DNA of 64,000 nucleotides from Cerrena zonata (lineage: Eukaryota; Basidiomycota; Agaricomycetes; Polyporales; Cerrenaceae): the NCBI GenBank assembly GCA_038087015.1, contig JASBNA010000069.1, positions 152,007 to 216,006 of the forward strand, written 5' to 3'. The notes under the pieces are model-generated. The model was not told where the DNA came from, did not search any database, and saw nothing but the letters and a program-made list of their open reading frames with translations. Shown piece by piece: positions 1-10,128 of the stretch (positions within the stretch are counted from its first letter, which is position 1; every line of letters begins with the position of its first letter). A program made the position numbers and the translations under genes.

Positions 1-652
1 GGTTAAGTGATACTTGGTTATTTAATTCTTCGAATAAATTTCGTTTAGTATCAGGTCTTAAGTCAGTTAAAAGTTTTTGAGATGATTGATCTGTCTCAAG
101 TCCATTACTTAATACATTTTCGTTATCAACCGAAGTCAGACTGAAAGATGAAGTGAGAGGGGGAGTGCTAGAAGAATTTAAAAAGCACGAAAACAATATT
201 TTAGGATCGGAAAATTTTGTTCGAGGATAGCCAATTGGAATTTCAAATTTCCAAATAACATAATGCTTATCATTAATTGAAGTAGATCCCTTTAGCCTTA
301 CATTTTCTGGAGTAATTGGGATACTCATGATACTATAATTATTAGAGGCTAATTCTCCATTACTCAAGTCAGAGTAAGTACGTCCACTTTCAGATTTAGT
401 CGAGGAACTTTGATTAACTAAATCCAGATCACCAGGTATGACTGCAACGTTTAAATACGCATGATTATTGAAGTCTGCGGAAATTGGCAGGCTAGATTCA
501 AACCTGATATACCCAATTAGCGCTTCATCGAAGAATATAAGTTTTCTTTTGGGGACTGAATCGAGATTGATTAAAAAATTGTCGAGGTCTTTTTCGTTTT
601 CATCTTCAGTTAGCTGATCTAGTCTTTCAGGAAGAAGGATTGAAAGACTCAT
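1..652 (-). CDS. TRAPPII subunit Trs65-like protein, N-terminal part (runs off the window)
   Basis: The frame is open from an ATG at 652-650 to the window edge, giving about 217 codons; the C-terminal part lies outside. The N-terminus reads MSLSILLPERLDQL. It is followed by KRKLIFFDEALIGYIRF, which resembles the start of yeast Trs65/Kre11 (KFIIFDEQLNLWLWF). Trs65 is a fungal subunit of TRAPPII, the Golgi guanine-nucleotide exchange complex for Ypt31/32. The rest of the visible part has Ser/Thr-rich spacers and no catalytic motif. The assignment rests on one short similarity plus general character, so it is tentative. The next gene (SSU1) lies upstream on the same strand, its stop 343 bp from this start. 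Confidence 0.4.
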   Translation of the reverse strand, partial: MSLSILLPERLDQLTEDENEKDLDNFLINLDSVPKRKLIFFDEALIGYIRFESSLPISADFNNHAYLNVAVIPGDLDLVNQSSSTKSESGRTYSDLSNGELASNNYSIMSIPITPENVRLKGSTSINDKHYVIWKFEIPIGYPRTKFSDPKILFSCFLNSSSTPPLTSSFSLTSVDNENVLSNGLETDQSSQKLLTDLRPDTKRNLFEELNNQVSLN

Positions 653-995
653 GATGAGCGATCGTGAAGCTTGACACCGTTTCTCTTAGCTTCTTTTTGT
701 TTATTTATATAATTTTAGTACGATTCTCGTGATTGAGAATCAACGGTGACTTAAGCTAATAGGTTTCAAGCTTTTGTTGTATGTTTTAGTTGACTTTTTT
801 CTTTCCAGATTTGTTTTTCTTTAAATTTTTCAGTGAGAACACCTAACAAACAATGTTGTTCAAATTTTGCATCCTCAAAATCACTACATCAGAAATAATC
901 ATATTAAGAATTAATTCAATACATAATAGGCATAAGTCCAAGTTATAAGATATCTAGAATATATAAATGTGCAGAAATGCAAATAAATAAGAGGG
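653..995. other. Intergenic, promoter side of the Trs65-like gene
   Basis: AT-rich spacer of 343 bp between the Trs65-like start and the SSU1 stop. I see poly-T tracts and no ORF or RNA gene that I can support. Confidence 0.5.
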
Positions 996-2411
996 CTAAA
1001 CGACTTCATTCATCCCTTTCGGGTTCGTGTCGCCCATAATGATAGAAATAAGTAAAATACCGATCTTGTATAAAAGTCCGCATAGGCAACCAACTACGAT
1101 TGCAATGACAGGCCACACTATAGCAGGCCCCGATAACTTTGAAAGCTTTAAACGAGTTGTGAGTGTCATATATTGCAGTATTCCCAAGGCCATTGTACCT
1201 AGAGGGAAAGTCATTGCCCAAAAAGTTTTATTAAATTTGATTGAACCATGGAAGATTCTTGAGCAAAAATGGTTTGAAGACGGAGTGTAAGTATATTTTG
1301 GATTTGGATTTTTAGTAAATGGAGGAACTTTGGATAAACTAGTGGTTACTGCAAGAAACGTCAAGAAATAACCAAAAGATGCAAGGTATAATGCAGCTAG
1401 AGTGGTTACGGAAATGATTGAGTTACCAATGATCAAGCAAACGAGTCTTGATTCATTTGCAATGTCGGATTTGAAGCTCTCCATATAACTGAAAAATGGA
1501 GAGTTCAATAGAGTATATTGATGTTGCATGATAAGATCAAACGAATTTTTACCGAAAAGAGAAATCGAATAAGCTGCTTGACCCAAAAGACCAATTGGAA
1601 GAAAAGTAGTGAATACCAATTCGGTAGCCGGTGATTTATGGGCAAAGAGTTTCTGAAAATATAGAGTAAGAATAATATTTAACCCGAGGGCTATAGCATT
1701 TGACCATAATACAAAACTAACTAATAAAGTGATGATTTTTAAATTAGTTGTAGGTAAATCGGGCACAATTATTCCACCAGATGCTGAAGCAACAGTAAGG
1801 GTAACTACTGGTAATAACATTGTTGAGTGGAATTGTTTAGAAGTCACTTGATTTTTAACCAGTCTTCTTTTGGAAAGCAATGCAAAATAAAAGGTGATAC
1901 AAGCAGTATATAGTGAAAGGACAACAGCTATCCACCATAAAACATAAATACCTATAATCCAACGATCTTTAACCAAATAGTATAAAAAATTAACCAACGT
2001 AGTATAACCCATCGGTAAACAGCCCATGAACACCGCCACTTCCGGATTATTATGAATGTTAGCAAACGTCTTGGGATACTTAATCAATGCACCAATAAAT
2101 GAAGCTACACCAACTAGGAATAAAAATATACTTATCCCCCACATGATTATTCCACATACTTTCAACCATTCCGAAGGATACTGAAAATTATAAAGTAATG
2201 AACTAGTTACACCGGTCCCCATGACCGGTGCAAAAAATAACGGGGTAAAACCTCTTAATAATCTGTCATCAATGGTCTTACCGAGTCTTCCCCATATAGA
2301 AGATTCAGCAAAGTCACTAGTCAAGGTTTCACTATTCAGTTGAGATAGATTCGCAACCAGCGAGCTAGCCTCATGCATCTCACTGTCGTGGTTTCTAGCA
2401 GGCAGCGTCAT
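996..2411 (-). CDS. SSU1: Sulfite efflux pump, SLAC1/TDT-type transporter
   Basis: A 471-residue membrane protein with about ten hydrophobic segments. Near the N-terminus, LLRGFTPLFFAPVMGTGV and the following YPSEWLK match the start of yeast Ssu1 (FDPFMFMMVMGVGI, YPARWLR). Ssu1 exports sulfite across the plasma membrane and belongs to the TDT/SLAC1 transporter family. The open frame begins six bases earlier at a TTG, so the ATG at 2411-2409 is taken as the start. A hydrophilic N-terminal tail of about 55 residues precedes the first membrane segment. It is transcribed divergently from a cysteine dioxygenase gene. That enzyme generates cysteine sulfinate, from which sulfite is released, so the pair probably works in one cysteine-detoxification route. 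Nothing looks broken. Confidence 0.88.
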   Translation of the reverse strand: MTLPARNHDSEMHEASSLVANLSQLNSETLTSDFAESSIWGRLGKTIDDRLLRGFTPLFFAPVMGTGVTSSLLYNFQYPSEWLKVCGIIMWGISIFLFLVGVASFIGALIKYPKTFANIHNNPEVAVFMGCLPMGYTTLVNFLYYLVKDRWIIGIYVLWWIAVVLSLYTACITFYFALLSKRRLVKNQVTSKQFHSTMLLPVVTLTVASASGGIIVPDLPTTNLKIITLLVSFVLWSNAIALGLNIILTLYFQKLFAHKSPATELVFTTFLPIGLLGQAAYSISLFGKNSFDLIMQHQYTLLNSPFFSYMESFKSDIANESRLVCLIIGNSIISVTTLAALYLASFGYFLTFLAVTTSLSKVPPFTKNPNPKYTYTPSSNHFCSRIFHGSIKFNKTFWAMTFPLGTMALGILQYMTLTTRLKLSKLSGPAIVWPVIAIVVGCLCGLLYKIGILLISIIMGDTNPKGMNEVV

Positions 2412-4008
2412 TATCAAATCCTAACCTGCGAGAATATCCTGGTATCAAAGTCTTGATGTTTAAACATTTTAAAAATCGTATATCGTTATCAAAAGGAATG
2501 ATTTCAAATATATATACTTATAGCAAGTATCATGCTTTATTATGCATGTTCCGTGGAAACTGCATAAAATAGAAAAAAAAAAAAAAAAAAAAAAAAGAAC
2601 AGACTTTTGTGTTGATAGAAAACGGAGAACGGGGTTTGAGATAAACCATTCTTACTCTTCAGCCGTTTGAATTGGCAGGGTCTGTCGTCGTATGCCCCCC
2701 TGACTTTTCCTATGAGTACATTAAACTGATCTGGGACTGCCATGCGTGGTTTTGTCAGGAACGCAATATATCACTCAAGGCCCCGCGGGGTTTGAAAATG
2801 AGTAATCTTTAGCCTTGGAGTTTGAAATTTCTGACTCACGGTAGAAAGGAATTTCCACTCAATCGAACTTACGATCTACGAATACTTCAAAAGGTTAGCT
2901 GCAAATAAAAATAGCATCGATCGAAGGATTATGGCGGTTATTGCCGCTTTTGCTGCTGGCAGTGTTGAAAATCTGCTGAGATTAGGTATATCTACCCGGA
3001 ATTAGGCTGTTCTCAAAATGGGTCTTGAGATTCAGACTTCCCGGTAACTACAATTTAATTGATGATACAGATGGGAGTTGAAACTGTAGCACTTTAACGG
3101 ACTGTAGAGAGCTCACTGGTAAGTACGAAGTGGTTAGCGACTAATCATTTGCTACACTATATATATGAATACTGCTGAGCTGGATCGAGCTAATGGAGAA
3201 TAGATCTGTAAACCGGCTGGCTTGACCCTCCCCGGTTTGTCTTTTCATCGTAAGTGCTATTTCCGGCCTGCTGCTAAATTTATCGGTCATTACTTGAAAA
3301 AAAGGAATATAGAGGTAATTACCCTTTTAGCCAAAGGGCCGCCGCGAAAATACCACTTGCGGTATTTTTGAAGAGCCTCCGCTGTGTCCTTCTTGGCCGG
3401 GCCCGTAAAGACAGCATGGGTCGATTGACACAGAGAAGAGTTCCAATAGAGACTCCAGACTAAAGCTACACGAGGAAGGCTACACTTTACAACTGAGAGT
3501 GTGCTGAGCTTCCCAACAATTTCATAGGACAAGCCTCGTCGTGAAAAGAATCAATCCTTGGGAAACCGATTATCCTATCTTTCCAACACAGATACAACAC
3601 GTAACCATTGAAAGGAGCGGACTGATTCAAAGATTACAGACACGCAAGCGGCCGGTCGTGTAAGACCACCTGCCCAATCAGGAAAGTACCGCTCAAAATA
3701 ATTGCTCGTCGGGCGATTTGCTGTTCTTTTTGTTCCCCCCCCCCTCCTCAAAGAATATAAATATTGGGCCGCTCCCGCTATTTTTGGTTTCTTGTTAGGG
3801 GATTATCTTCATCAAACACTCTTGCAAGCTTCCAGGGTAGTGAAATACATATTTTTTGTTGTCCTGTCTTGATACCACTCCTCTTACGCTTAAGGTCAAG
3901 TGACATTTCATCATAGGTGCTCATTTGTCGGATATATCCTAATTTAGCTATTCGTAAGGAAAAAACGTCAATCCATCAAAATTTGATTTATTGAGAAATT
4001 TTTCCATC
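2412..4008. promoter_or_regulatory. Long shared divergent promoter between SSU1 and cysteine dioxygenase
   Basis: This 1.6 kb spacer is long for this gene-dense window. It contains a poly-A tract near 2573-2595, a run of ten C at 3735-3744, and a TATA-like AATATAAATA near 3755 that suits the cysteine dioxygenase start. An inverted repeat has arms AAACCGG (3210-3216) and CCGGTTT (3232-3238) separated by 15 bp. A second CGG-type dyad, CCGC...GCGG, lies near 3341-3362. Zinc-cluster regulators commonly bind paired CGG triplets. No convincing gene is present: the two short minus-strand ORFs here look like chance. Confidence 0.5.
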
Positions 4009-4803
4009 ATGTTAACTGTGAATCAATCTAACTCTTTTGCTCAACAGAATAATGCCTATGCTGCGTCCTTGATGCGTTCTACTGCTTCCAGTCCATCTCC
4101 TCATTCTGTTTGCAAATGTGGAGCAATGCATCCTTCAGAAAGTATTGATAGAACTAAACCTCAACCGGAAACTAAGGTAGAATTAGAAGATGAAATCCCA
4201 AATAATAAATTTGGTAGATTGATTGAAGATTTGAAGAAAATCTTAGGTCCAGATAAAGGTCTTTCATCTGAGGATATTGATGTTGAAAAAATCAAAGAAA
4301 TGATGGAACTGTATGAATCTGATGAACTGGAATGGGGGAAATATGCATTAAATGACCCATCTCGTAGTTATACTAGAAATGGAGTCATTGACTTAAATGG
4401 CAATGCTAATCTACTTATCTTGGTTTGGAATCCAACAAAGTCAAGTGCCATTCATGATCACGCAAATGCTCATTGCTGTATGAAGATTTTAAAAGGTACT
4501 TTGAAAGAGTCCCTTTATGATTTCCCAGAGAAAGTCGGTAATGAACTCGTCCCTAAAAAGGAAACCCTTCTTCATCGCGAAGACGTTGGTTATATCAGTG
4601 ATGATATCGGATTGCATAAAATTTCAAATCCTTTAGATAATGAAGTATCTGTTTCTCTCCATTTATATACTCCTCCGTATGCTTCTTTATATGGATGCTC
4701 CATGTATGAAGCTGGTAATGGTAAAAGACATCACGTCGATATGAGTAAATATTACAGTTATCAGGGAAAATTAATCAATCCAAAGGATAGCTCCGCTTGT
4801 TAA
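4009..4803 (+). CDS. CDG1: Cysteine dioxygenase
   Basis: A 264-residue cupin enzyme that oxidises L-cysteine to cysteine sulfinate using Fe(II) and O2. The iron ligands of the family are visible: His149 and His151 in the motif HDHANAHC, and His203 in GLHKISN. Cys156 in the same motif and Tyr220 in LHLYTPP match the Cys-Tyr crosslink pair of mammalian enzymes. Arg123 in YTRN matches the substrate-carboxylate arginine. An open codon series begins at TTG 3991, but ATG 4009 is the first normal start. The N-terminal 70 residues are a low-complexity extension absent from animal enzymes. In Candida albicans this enzyme and Ssu1 act together in cysteine tolerance, and here the two genes are head to head. 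Confidence 0.93.
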   Translation: MLTVNQSNSFAQQNNAYAASLMRSTASSPSPHSVCKCGAMHPSESIDRTKPQPETKVELEDEIPNNKFGRLIEDLKKILGPDKGLSSEDIDVEKIKEMMELYESDELEWGKYALNDPSRSYTRNGVIDLNGNANLLILVWNPTKSSAIHDHANAHCCMKILKGTLKESLYDFPEKVGNELVPKKETLLHREDVGYISDDIGLHKISNPLDNEVSVSLHLYTPPYASLYGCSMYEAGNGKRHHVDMSKYYSYQGKLINPKDSSAC

Positions 4804-5261
4804 TTTCCTTTTTTTGCATCTTTGGTTTATTAATATCATTTTTAACCATCTAGTTTTCTTTCTTTCTTTTTTTATATTTTGCTTCTCTTTGATTCGCTTT
4901 GCTTCTCTGGTTTTTATGGCTTTTATGGTTTACTTATATCTTCAATTCTACATTCATTCACTATCTACTTGTAGTCACTCATTTGTATTCGAATATTGGG
5001 TGTACGGAGCTCTGTATCCATCTCAATGTACGACATTCCAAAAATTCTCATTTGGTCGATAACGACCTGCTTCTCGATTTGTCGGTAATCTCGTACTAGA
5101 ATTACAATCATATCAAGGGAATATAGACCTAGAAACTTCAAGAATAGATTACATTGACTTCTTTTGTGTTTCGGTTATCTCTTGATTTATCCTTAAGGTC
5201 TTCCACTTAGCAGATAAAAGATCTGCTGTGAATAGTTTTATCCCCACTTCAATTTTGGATA
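4804..5261. other. Intergenic spacer upstream of KOG1
   Basis: T-rich spacer of 458 bp between the cysteine dioxygenase stop and the KOG1 start. Short plus-strand ORFs here are composed almost wholly of Phe, Leu and Tyr codons from poly-T and are treated as noise. No RNA gene recognised. Confidence 0.5.
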
Positions 5262-8200
5262 ATGTCTAATCAACAGATGGTTTATTATGGCCCTCAGCCA
5301 TTAAAACCCCTAAATGATAAGATGAGACATGGCTTTGAGAAAGAGTATAATTCTGAAAACTTTTTAACTTTACTTACAAATACTTTTTATATTTATTTTG
5401 ATGATAAACGACATAATACTAATGGTAATCCGATTTCTGAAAAAATTAAACAATCCCCTGAATATTATAGAAATTATCAACCGATAACTGATTGGAAAAT
5501 TATGCGTGAAAGGCAAAAGACTATAAGTGCTGTATTGGTACTATGTTTAAATCTTGGAGTCGATCCACCAGATATCATGAAAACTTATCCCTGTGCCAAA
5601 TATGAAGCATGGTGTGATTCGTCTGCTTATTCCGATACAAAGAAAGCTATAGAAGCAATCGGTAAAAACTTGCAGTCTCAATATGAAACTTTATCTTTAA
5701 GAACAAGATACAAACAATCTCTTGATCCTTGCGTTGAAGATGTAAAAAGATTTTGCAATACCTTAAGAAGAAGTGCTAAAGAAGAAAGAATTTTATTTCA
5801 TTATAATGGTCATGGTGTTCCTCAACCTACTACTAGTGGTGAAATTTGGGTTTTCAATCGAGGTTATACCCAATACATCCCCATTTCTTTATATGACTTA
5901 CAAACTTGGTTGGGGGCTCCAGTTATCTTTGTTTATGACTGTAATAGTGCAGGTAATATAGTTCATAACTTTAAAAAGTTTGTTCAAAAAAGAATAGACG
6001 ATGATAATGATGGTAACCATGACATGAGTGCCCCTTCTCCAACTTCTGCATACTTAGATTCTATCCAATTGGCTGCTTGTAAAAGTGACGAACTTTTACC
6101 CATGAGTCCTGATTTACCTGCTGACTTATTCACCTGTTGCTTAACTTGCCCAATTGATATCAGTGTAAAATGGCTTATCATGCAATCTCCTTTAAAAAAA
6201 AATTACTATAATATGCTTCCAAAAAATTCAATTGGTAATGTAATAATACCCGGTAAATTAACTGATAGAAGAACTCCATTAGGTGAATTGAATTGGATCT
6301 TCACCGCAATAACTGATACTATTGCCTGGACTTCTTTATCGAGACCAATATTCAAAAGATTATTCAGACAAGATTTGATGGTTGCTGCATTATTCAGAAA
6401 TTTCTTATTAGCCAAAAGAATCATGCCCCATTTAAACTGTAACCCTATCAGTGATCCTCCATTGCCCGAGTTAGTAAGATTCCATCCAATGTGGGATTCT
6501 TGGGACTTAGCAATAGATCAGGTCTTTGCTCAGTTGATAAGAAATAAGAATCCTAGTCCTACTGAAGATAATGCATTAAGCAATTACAAAAACATGGCAG
6601 CTACTCCCCAAGCTTCTACCACTAAATTAAACGGCATCAATACAACTTCGAATAATACTTCTTCCTATTTAAGTAACGGTGCTAAACCAAGTGCTCCTTT
6701 GACCACACCGAATGGAACACAAGCAATACCCCCTCAATTAGGAGGACCAAGACCTCTGATTGCACCGCCACTAAATCAGAACTTAACTAATTATCAACAC
6801 TCTACATTCTTCGAACAGCAATTAACGGCTTTTGAGATTTGGCTTAAATACGCAGGGCCATCTACTAAAGATGCCCCAGAACAGTTGCCAATAGTATTAC
6901 AAGTTTTATTGTCTCAAGTGCATCGTTTGAGAGCCTTAATCTTATTATCCAAGTTTTTAGACTTAGGTCCGTGGGCTGTATATCTTTCATTATCAATTGG
7001 TATTTTTCCTTATGTTTTGAAGTTGTTATTAAGTCCAGCTCAAGAATTAAAGCCCGTGCTTATTTTCATTTGGGCTAGAATCATGGCCATCGACTATAAG
7101 AGCACTCAACAAGAATTATGTAAAGATAAGGGGTATAATTATTTCTATTTAATTTTCAATTCCAACCCTTCAAACCAAATTGGTGCTCCTGGGGCCCCAG
7201 GTAGTATTAGTGGAAGTAATGCAGCCAATATCTTGATAAATGATGATCATAAAGCCATGAGTGCATTTATACTAACTCTTTTCATTAAAGATTTCAAAAG
7301 TGGTCAAAGATTATGTTTTTCAATTGAACTAATTAATAATTGTCTTAAATTTTTGGCAACTAGTGAGAATCCTTTATTACGTCAATGGTGCTCATTGTTA
7401 TTATCACAACTATGGTATAAGTATCCTGATGGTAGATGGATTATCTATAAAGATGGTTACTTAAGTACATTTTTAACTTTGGTGAATGATCCTATTCCAG
7501 AAGTTAGAACTTCAATTATTTTGGCTATGACCAACTTTTTGAGTGATCCTAGTGATCCGCAAGCACAACCACAAGGTCAAGGCCAAGGTCAACCTCAACA
7601 ACAGCCACAAAGAACTCAATCATCTAACATTAATGCTGAGCTACGTAAAGATGAATTGAAACAGCAGGATTTGAAATTAGCTAATGTCATTTTAAGTTTG
7701 TTGGGAGATGGGTCATCAATGGTAAGAAAAGAGATTGTATACTTCATTAATAGATTTGTCAAGGTTTATACCAAGTTTTTCTTGGTTGTTGCATTTAATC
7801 AACTTGAGGAGGAAATTGTTTTGATTGACAATGCTAATTACTTGCATGAATTCAGAAAGAATTCCCCAGCCTACTGTTCGATTTTCAGTTCAATTTGGAA
7901 AGCTCTTTTGATTTTATCTGAAGACCCTCATTTAGAAGTGAAGCAATTAGCAGAAACCTTGATTGATTTTATAATGTTAAAATTGAATCAAAGTGAATTA
8001 TCACCGTTAGTCAAAGAAATGCAGGATTATCTTTTAAGTAAATCGACCATAACCATTGGAGAGAATTTTAAGCAGCCAATAATCAATAGACCATTAGGTA
8101 ATATACGTAATGGTACTGAACCGACGAAAAGACAAGTTTCTGGTGGTGCGGTTATGAATAGAAAGAATAATTTACTTATTGATGGAACCTCAATGAAGAC

Positions 8201-9725
8201 TAGATCAGCATCTACCAATAATTTGAATGCTTTATACCAAAAGCAATTAAATGGACGCGGTAACGAAGACAATTCAGATGCAGAATCGATATCTTCCAAG
8301 ATTAAGAACATGTCAATCTCAAAGTTATTCAAAAGTTTCCAAATTAACGAAGAACATGACTTGAAGAATTTTACTCGTATATTACAGTCAGGACCAACAC
8401 CAAGTACATACGGTGCTGAATTCAAGCCAAAGACTCCTCGTTTTGTTCCTCGAGACTTGACTGCTGATATTGAATTAAAAGATGAATCCGGGTTTTTCGA
8501 GTATAGTTGTGAATATTTTCAAGAACCTCAAATGTCAAAAAATGAAATTGATGAGCCAGGTTCAAAAGAGTATATTAAACGGTTATGGAGACGTAACAGA
8601 AATGAACAAATAATTCAAGAAACTCAACCCCAGAAGAAATTGGCGGTTAGAGGTGATTGGAATCGAAACGCTCCTATCACTTTGAATAACAAATCTCAAC
8701 CAAAATTAATTAAGTTTACCCAATTTGAAAAAATCTTGGTTGCAAGTGATGAAAAAGATACTGTGTCCGTGTGGGATTGGGAAGTTGGTAAGATTGTTAA
8801 GAAATTTTCTAACGGGAATCCATTTGGTTCTAAGATAACTGATATGAAGTTTTTAAATGAAGATGATTTACCTCTTTTGTTGACTGGTTCATCAGATGGG
8901 GTTATCAAAATTTATAAGAAATTTCATACTGAAAATGAAGAAGGAGAAGAAGAAAAAAATTGTGAACTTATTGCGTCTTGGAGAGCATTAACTGATTTAC
9001 TATTAACGTCCAAAAGTTCTGGTTTAATTTCTGAATGGCAACAATCAAGAGGGTCTCTTCTAGTGAGTGGTGATGTCAAAATAATTAGAGTTTGGGATGC
9101 TCCTCGTGAGTTATGTTTAGTTGATATTCCTGCTCGTTCTACCTCATCCATTACATCCTTGACCTCCGATCAAGTTGCTGGTAACATCTTTGTTGCTGGA
9201 TTTGACGATGGAAGTTTAAGAGTATATGATCGTCGTATGGACTCAAGAGACTCGATGGTTAAAGCTTGGCCAAAATCCCGTGCCACTTATTTATCGTCTA
9301 ACCCAGTGCTGAAGGCTTCTATCGGTCGTGGTTCCATAAGAAATATCCATATGCAAAGAGGGGGATTTAGAGAATTAGTGAGTGGGTCTTCGGATGGTTT
9401 CATCAATCTTTGGGACGTAAGATTGGACGAACCGGTAGTTTCATTCGACAATTCGCCAGAAAAATCAATCAGAAGTATTGATGTTCATGAACATGCTCCT
9501 ATCATTACCACCGGTTCCAAAAACGTGAATATCTGGACCACTTCTGGTGATTTAATCTCCACCTTACGTAAACCTCACGAAAACTACTTGAGTAATAGAA
9601 CCTCCAATTATTTATCCAGCACTTCCTTCCATCCCCATAGAATGATGGTGGCCACCAACTACAATCAAGATTCAAGCATCAACGTTTATAATTGCAGTGA
9701 TATCATTCTGGAATACTTGCAATAA
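5262..9725 (+). CDS. KOG1: Raptor homologue, subunit of TOR complex 1
   Basis: An uninterrupted 1,487-codon gene. The Raptor N-terminal caspase-like domain spans roughly residues 60-330 and holds the family blocks YNGHGVP (about residue 182), NRGYTQYIPISLYDLQ and VYDCNSAG. Armadillo/HEAT-like helices follow at about 540-960. A WD40 propeller occupies the C-terminal third, from about residue 1140 (for example DTVSVWDWEVGK, GSSDGFINLWDVR). Low-complexity linkers are rich in Asn, Gln and Pro, including a GQGQGQPQQQPQ stretch near residue 770. Kog1 presents substrates to Tor kinase in TORC1 at the vacuole and couples nutrients to growth. No frameshift occurs in 4.46 kb, which contrasts with several shorter genes in this window. 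Confidence 0.97.
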   Translation: MSNQQMVYYGPQPLKPLNDKMRHGFEKEYNSENFLTLLTNTFYIYFDDKRHNTNGNPISEKIKQSPEYYRNYQPITDWKIMRERQKTISAVLVLCLNLGVDPPDIMKTYPCAKYEAWCDSSAYSDTKKAIEAIGKNLQSQYETLSLRTRYKQSLDPCVEDVKRFCNTLRRSAKEERILFHYNGHGVPQPTTSGEIWVFNRGYTQYIPISLYDLQTWLGAPVIFVYDCNSAGNIVHNFKKFVQKRIDDDNDGNHDMSAPSPTSAYLDSIQLAACKSDELLPMSPDLPADLFTCCLTCPIDISVKWLIMQSPLKKNYYNMLPKNSIGNVIIPGKLTDRRTPLGELNWIFTAITDTIAWTSLSRPIFKRLFRQDLMVAALFRNFLLAKRIMPHLNCNPISDPPLPELVRFHPMWDSWDLAIDQVFAQLIRNKNPSPTEDNALSNYKNMAATPQASTTKLNGINTTSNNTSSYLSNGAKPSAPLTTPNGTQAIPPQLGGPRPLIAPPLNQNLTNYQHSTFFEQQLTAFEIWLKYAGPSTKDAPEQLPIVLQVLLSQVHRLRALILLSKFLDLGPWAVYLSLSIGIFPYVLKLLLSPAQELKPVLIFIWARIMAIDYKSTQQELCKDKGYNYFYLIFNSNPSNQIGAPGAPGSISGSNAANILINDDHKAMSAFILTLFIKDFKSGQRLCFSIELINNCLKFLATSENPLLRQWCSLLLSQLWYKYPDGRWIIYKDGYLSTFLTLVNDPIPEVRTSIILAMTNFLSDPSDPQAQPQGQGQGQPQQQPQRTQSSNINAELRKDELKQQDLKLANVILSLLGDGSSMVRKEIVYFINRFVKVYTKFFLVVAFNQLEEEIVLIDNANYLHEFRKNSPAYCSIFSSIWKALLILSEDPHLEVKQLAETLIDFIMLKLNQSELSPLVKEMQDYLLSKSTITIGENFKQPIINRPLGNIRNGTEPTKRQVSGGAVMNRKNNLLIDGTSMKTRSASTNNLNALYQKQLNGRGNEDNSDAESISSKIKNMSISKLFKSFQINEEHDLKNFTRILQSGPTPSTYGAEFKPKTPRFVPRDLTADIELKDESGFFEYSCEYFQEPQMSKNEIDEPGSKEYIKRLWRRNRNEQIIQETQPQKKLAVRGDWNRNAPITLNNKSQPKLIKFTQFEKILVASDEKDTVSVWDWEVGKIVKKFSNGNPFGSKITDMKFLNEDDLPLLLTGSSDGVIKIYKKFHTENEEGEEEKNCELIASWRALTDLLLTSKSSGLISEWQQSRGSLLVSGDVKIIRVWDAPRELCLVDIPARSTSSITSLTSDQVAGNIFVAGFDDGSLRVYDRRMDSRDSMVKAWPKSRATYLSSNPVLKASIGRGSIRNIHMQRGGFRELVSGSSDGFINLWDVRLDEPVVSFDNSPEKSIRSIDVHEHAPIITTGSKNVNIWTTSGDLISTLRKPHENYLSNRTSNYLSSTSFHPHRMMVATNYNQDSSINVYNCSDIILEYLQ

Positions 9726-10128
9726 GTAATTTATTAATCTATAGCATGTCGACATTGTATCCAATAATATATACAATTTATACATTAAATACAATAATAT
9801 AATCAATAATATATACATGTATAACATCGCTATCGCTAACCATTTTGTTTTCGCAGCCTCCTATAGATTTGTGTGTCTCGTTAAAACCGTCATCGGAGAG
9901 CACACTTTTGCGGAAGCAAAAAAACGCTGCTAAACCATCGATCAACCCACGCTGGCACTGTATACAGGCAATGACTTTGCTGGAACCCTAACAAAACAAA
10001 AAAAAAAGAAGTAATAAAAAAAAGAAGAAAAAGACAGTTAAGGCGAATGACAAACCTCTACCTCTGATTCTTTTAGTTAGAGATAATAGCCTTGAGTCAG
10101 TATAGTGAATAGTGTTTAGAATAGCGAG
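9726..10128. other. Intergenic spacer between KOG1 and MTM1
   Basis: A 403 bp spacer with an AT-rich repeat-like tail after KOG1 (several AATATATACA-type words at 9765-9825) and an A-rich stretch near 9995-10030 upstream of MTM1. No ORF or RNA gene recognised. Confidence 0.45.

Noticed and set aside
2540..2743. 67-codon minus-strand ORF in the SSU1 upstream region
   Set aside because: It depends on a poly-A tract that supplies a run of Phe codons, has no recognisable motif, and sits in a long regulatory spacer.
4814..5099. Plus-strand ORFs after cysteine dioxygenase
   Set aside because: They are T-rich with long Phe/Leu/Tyr strings, typical of AT-rich 3' flanks, and two frames overlap with the same character.
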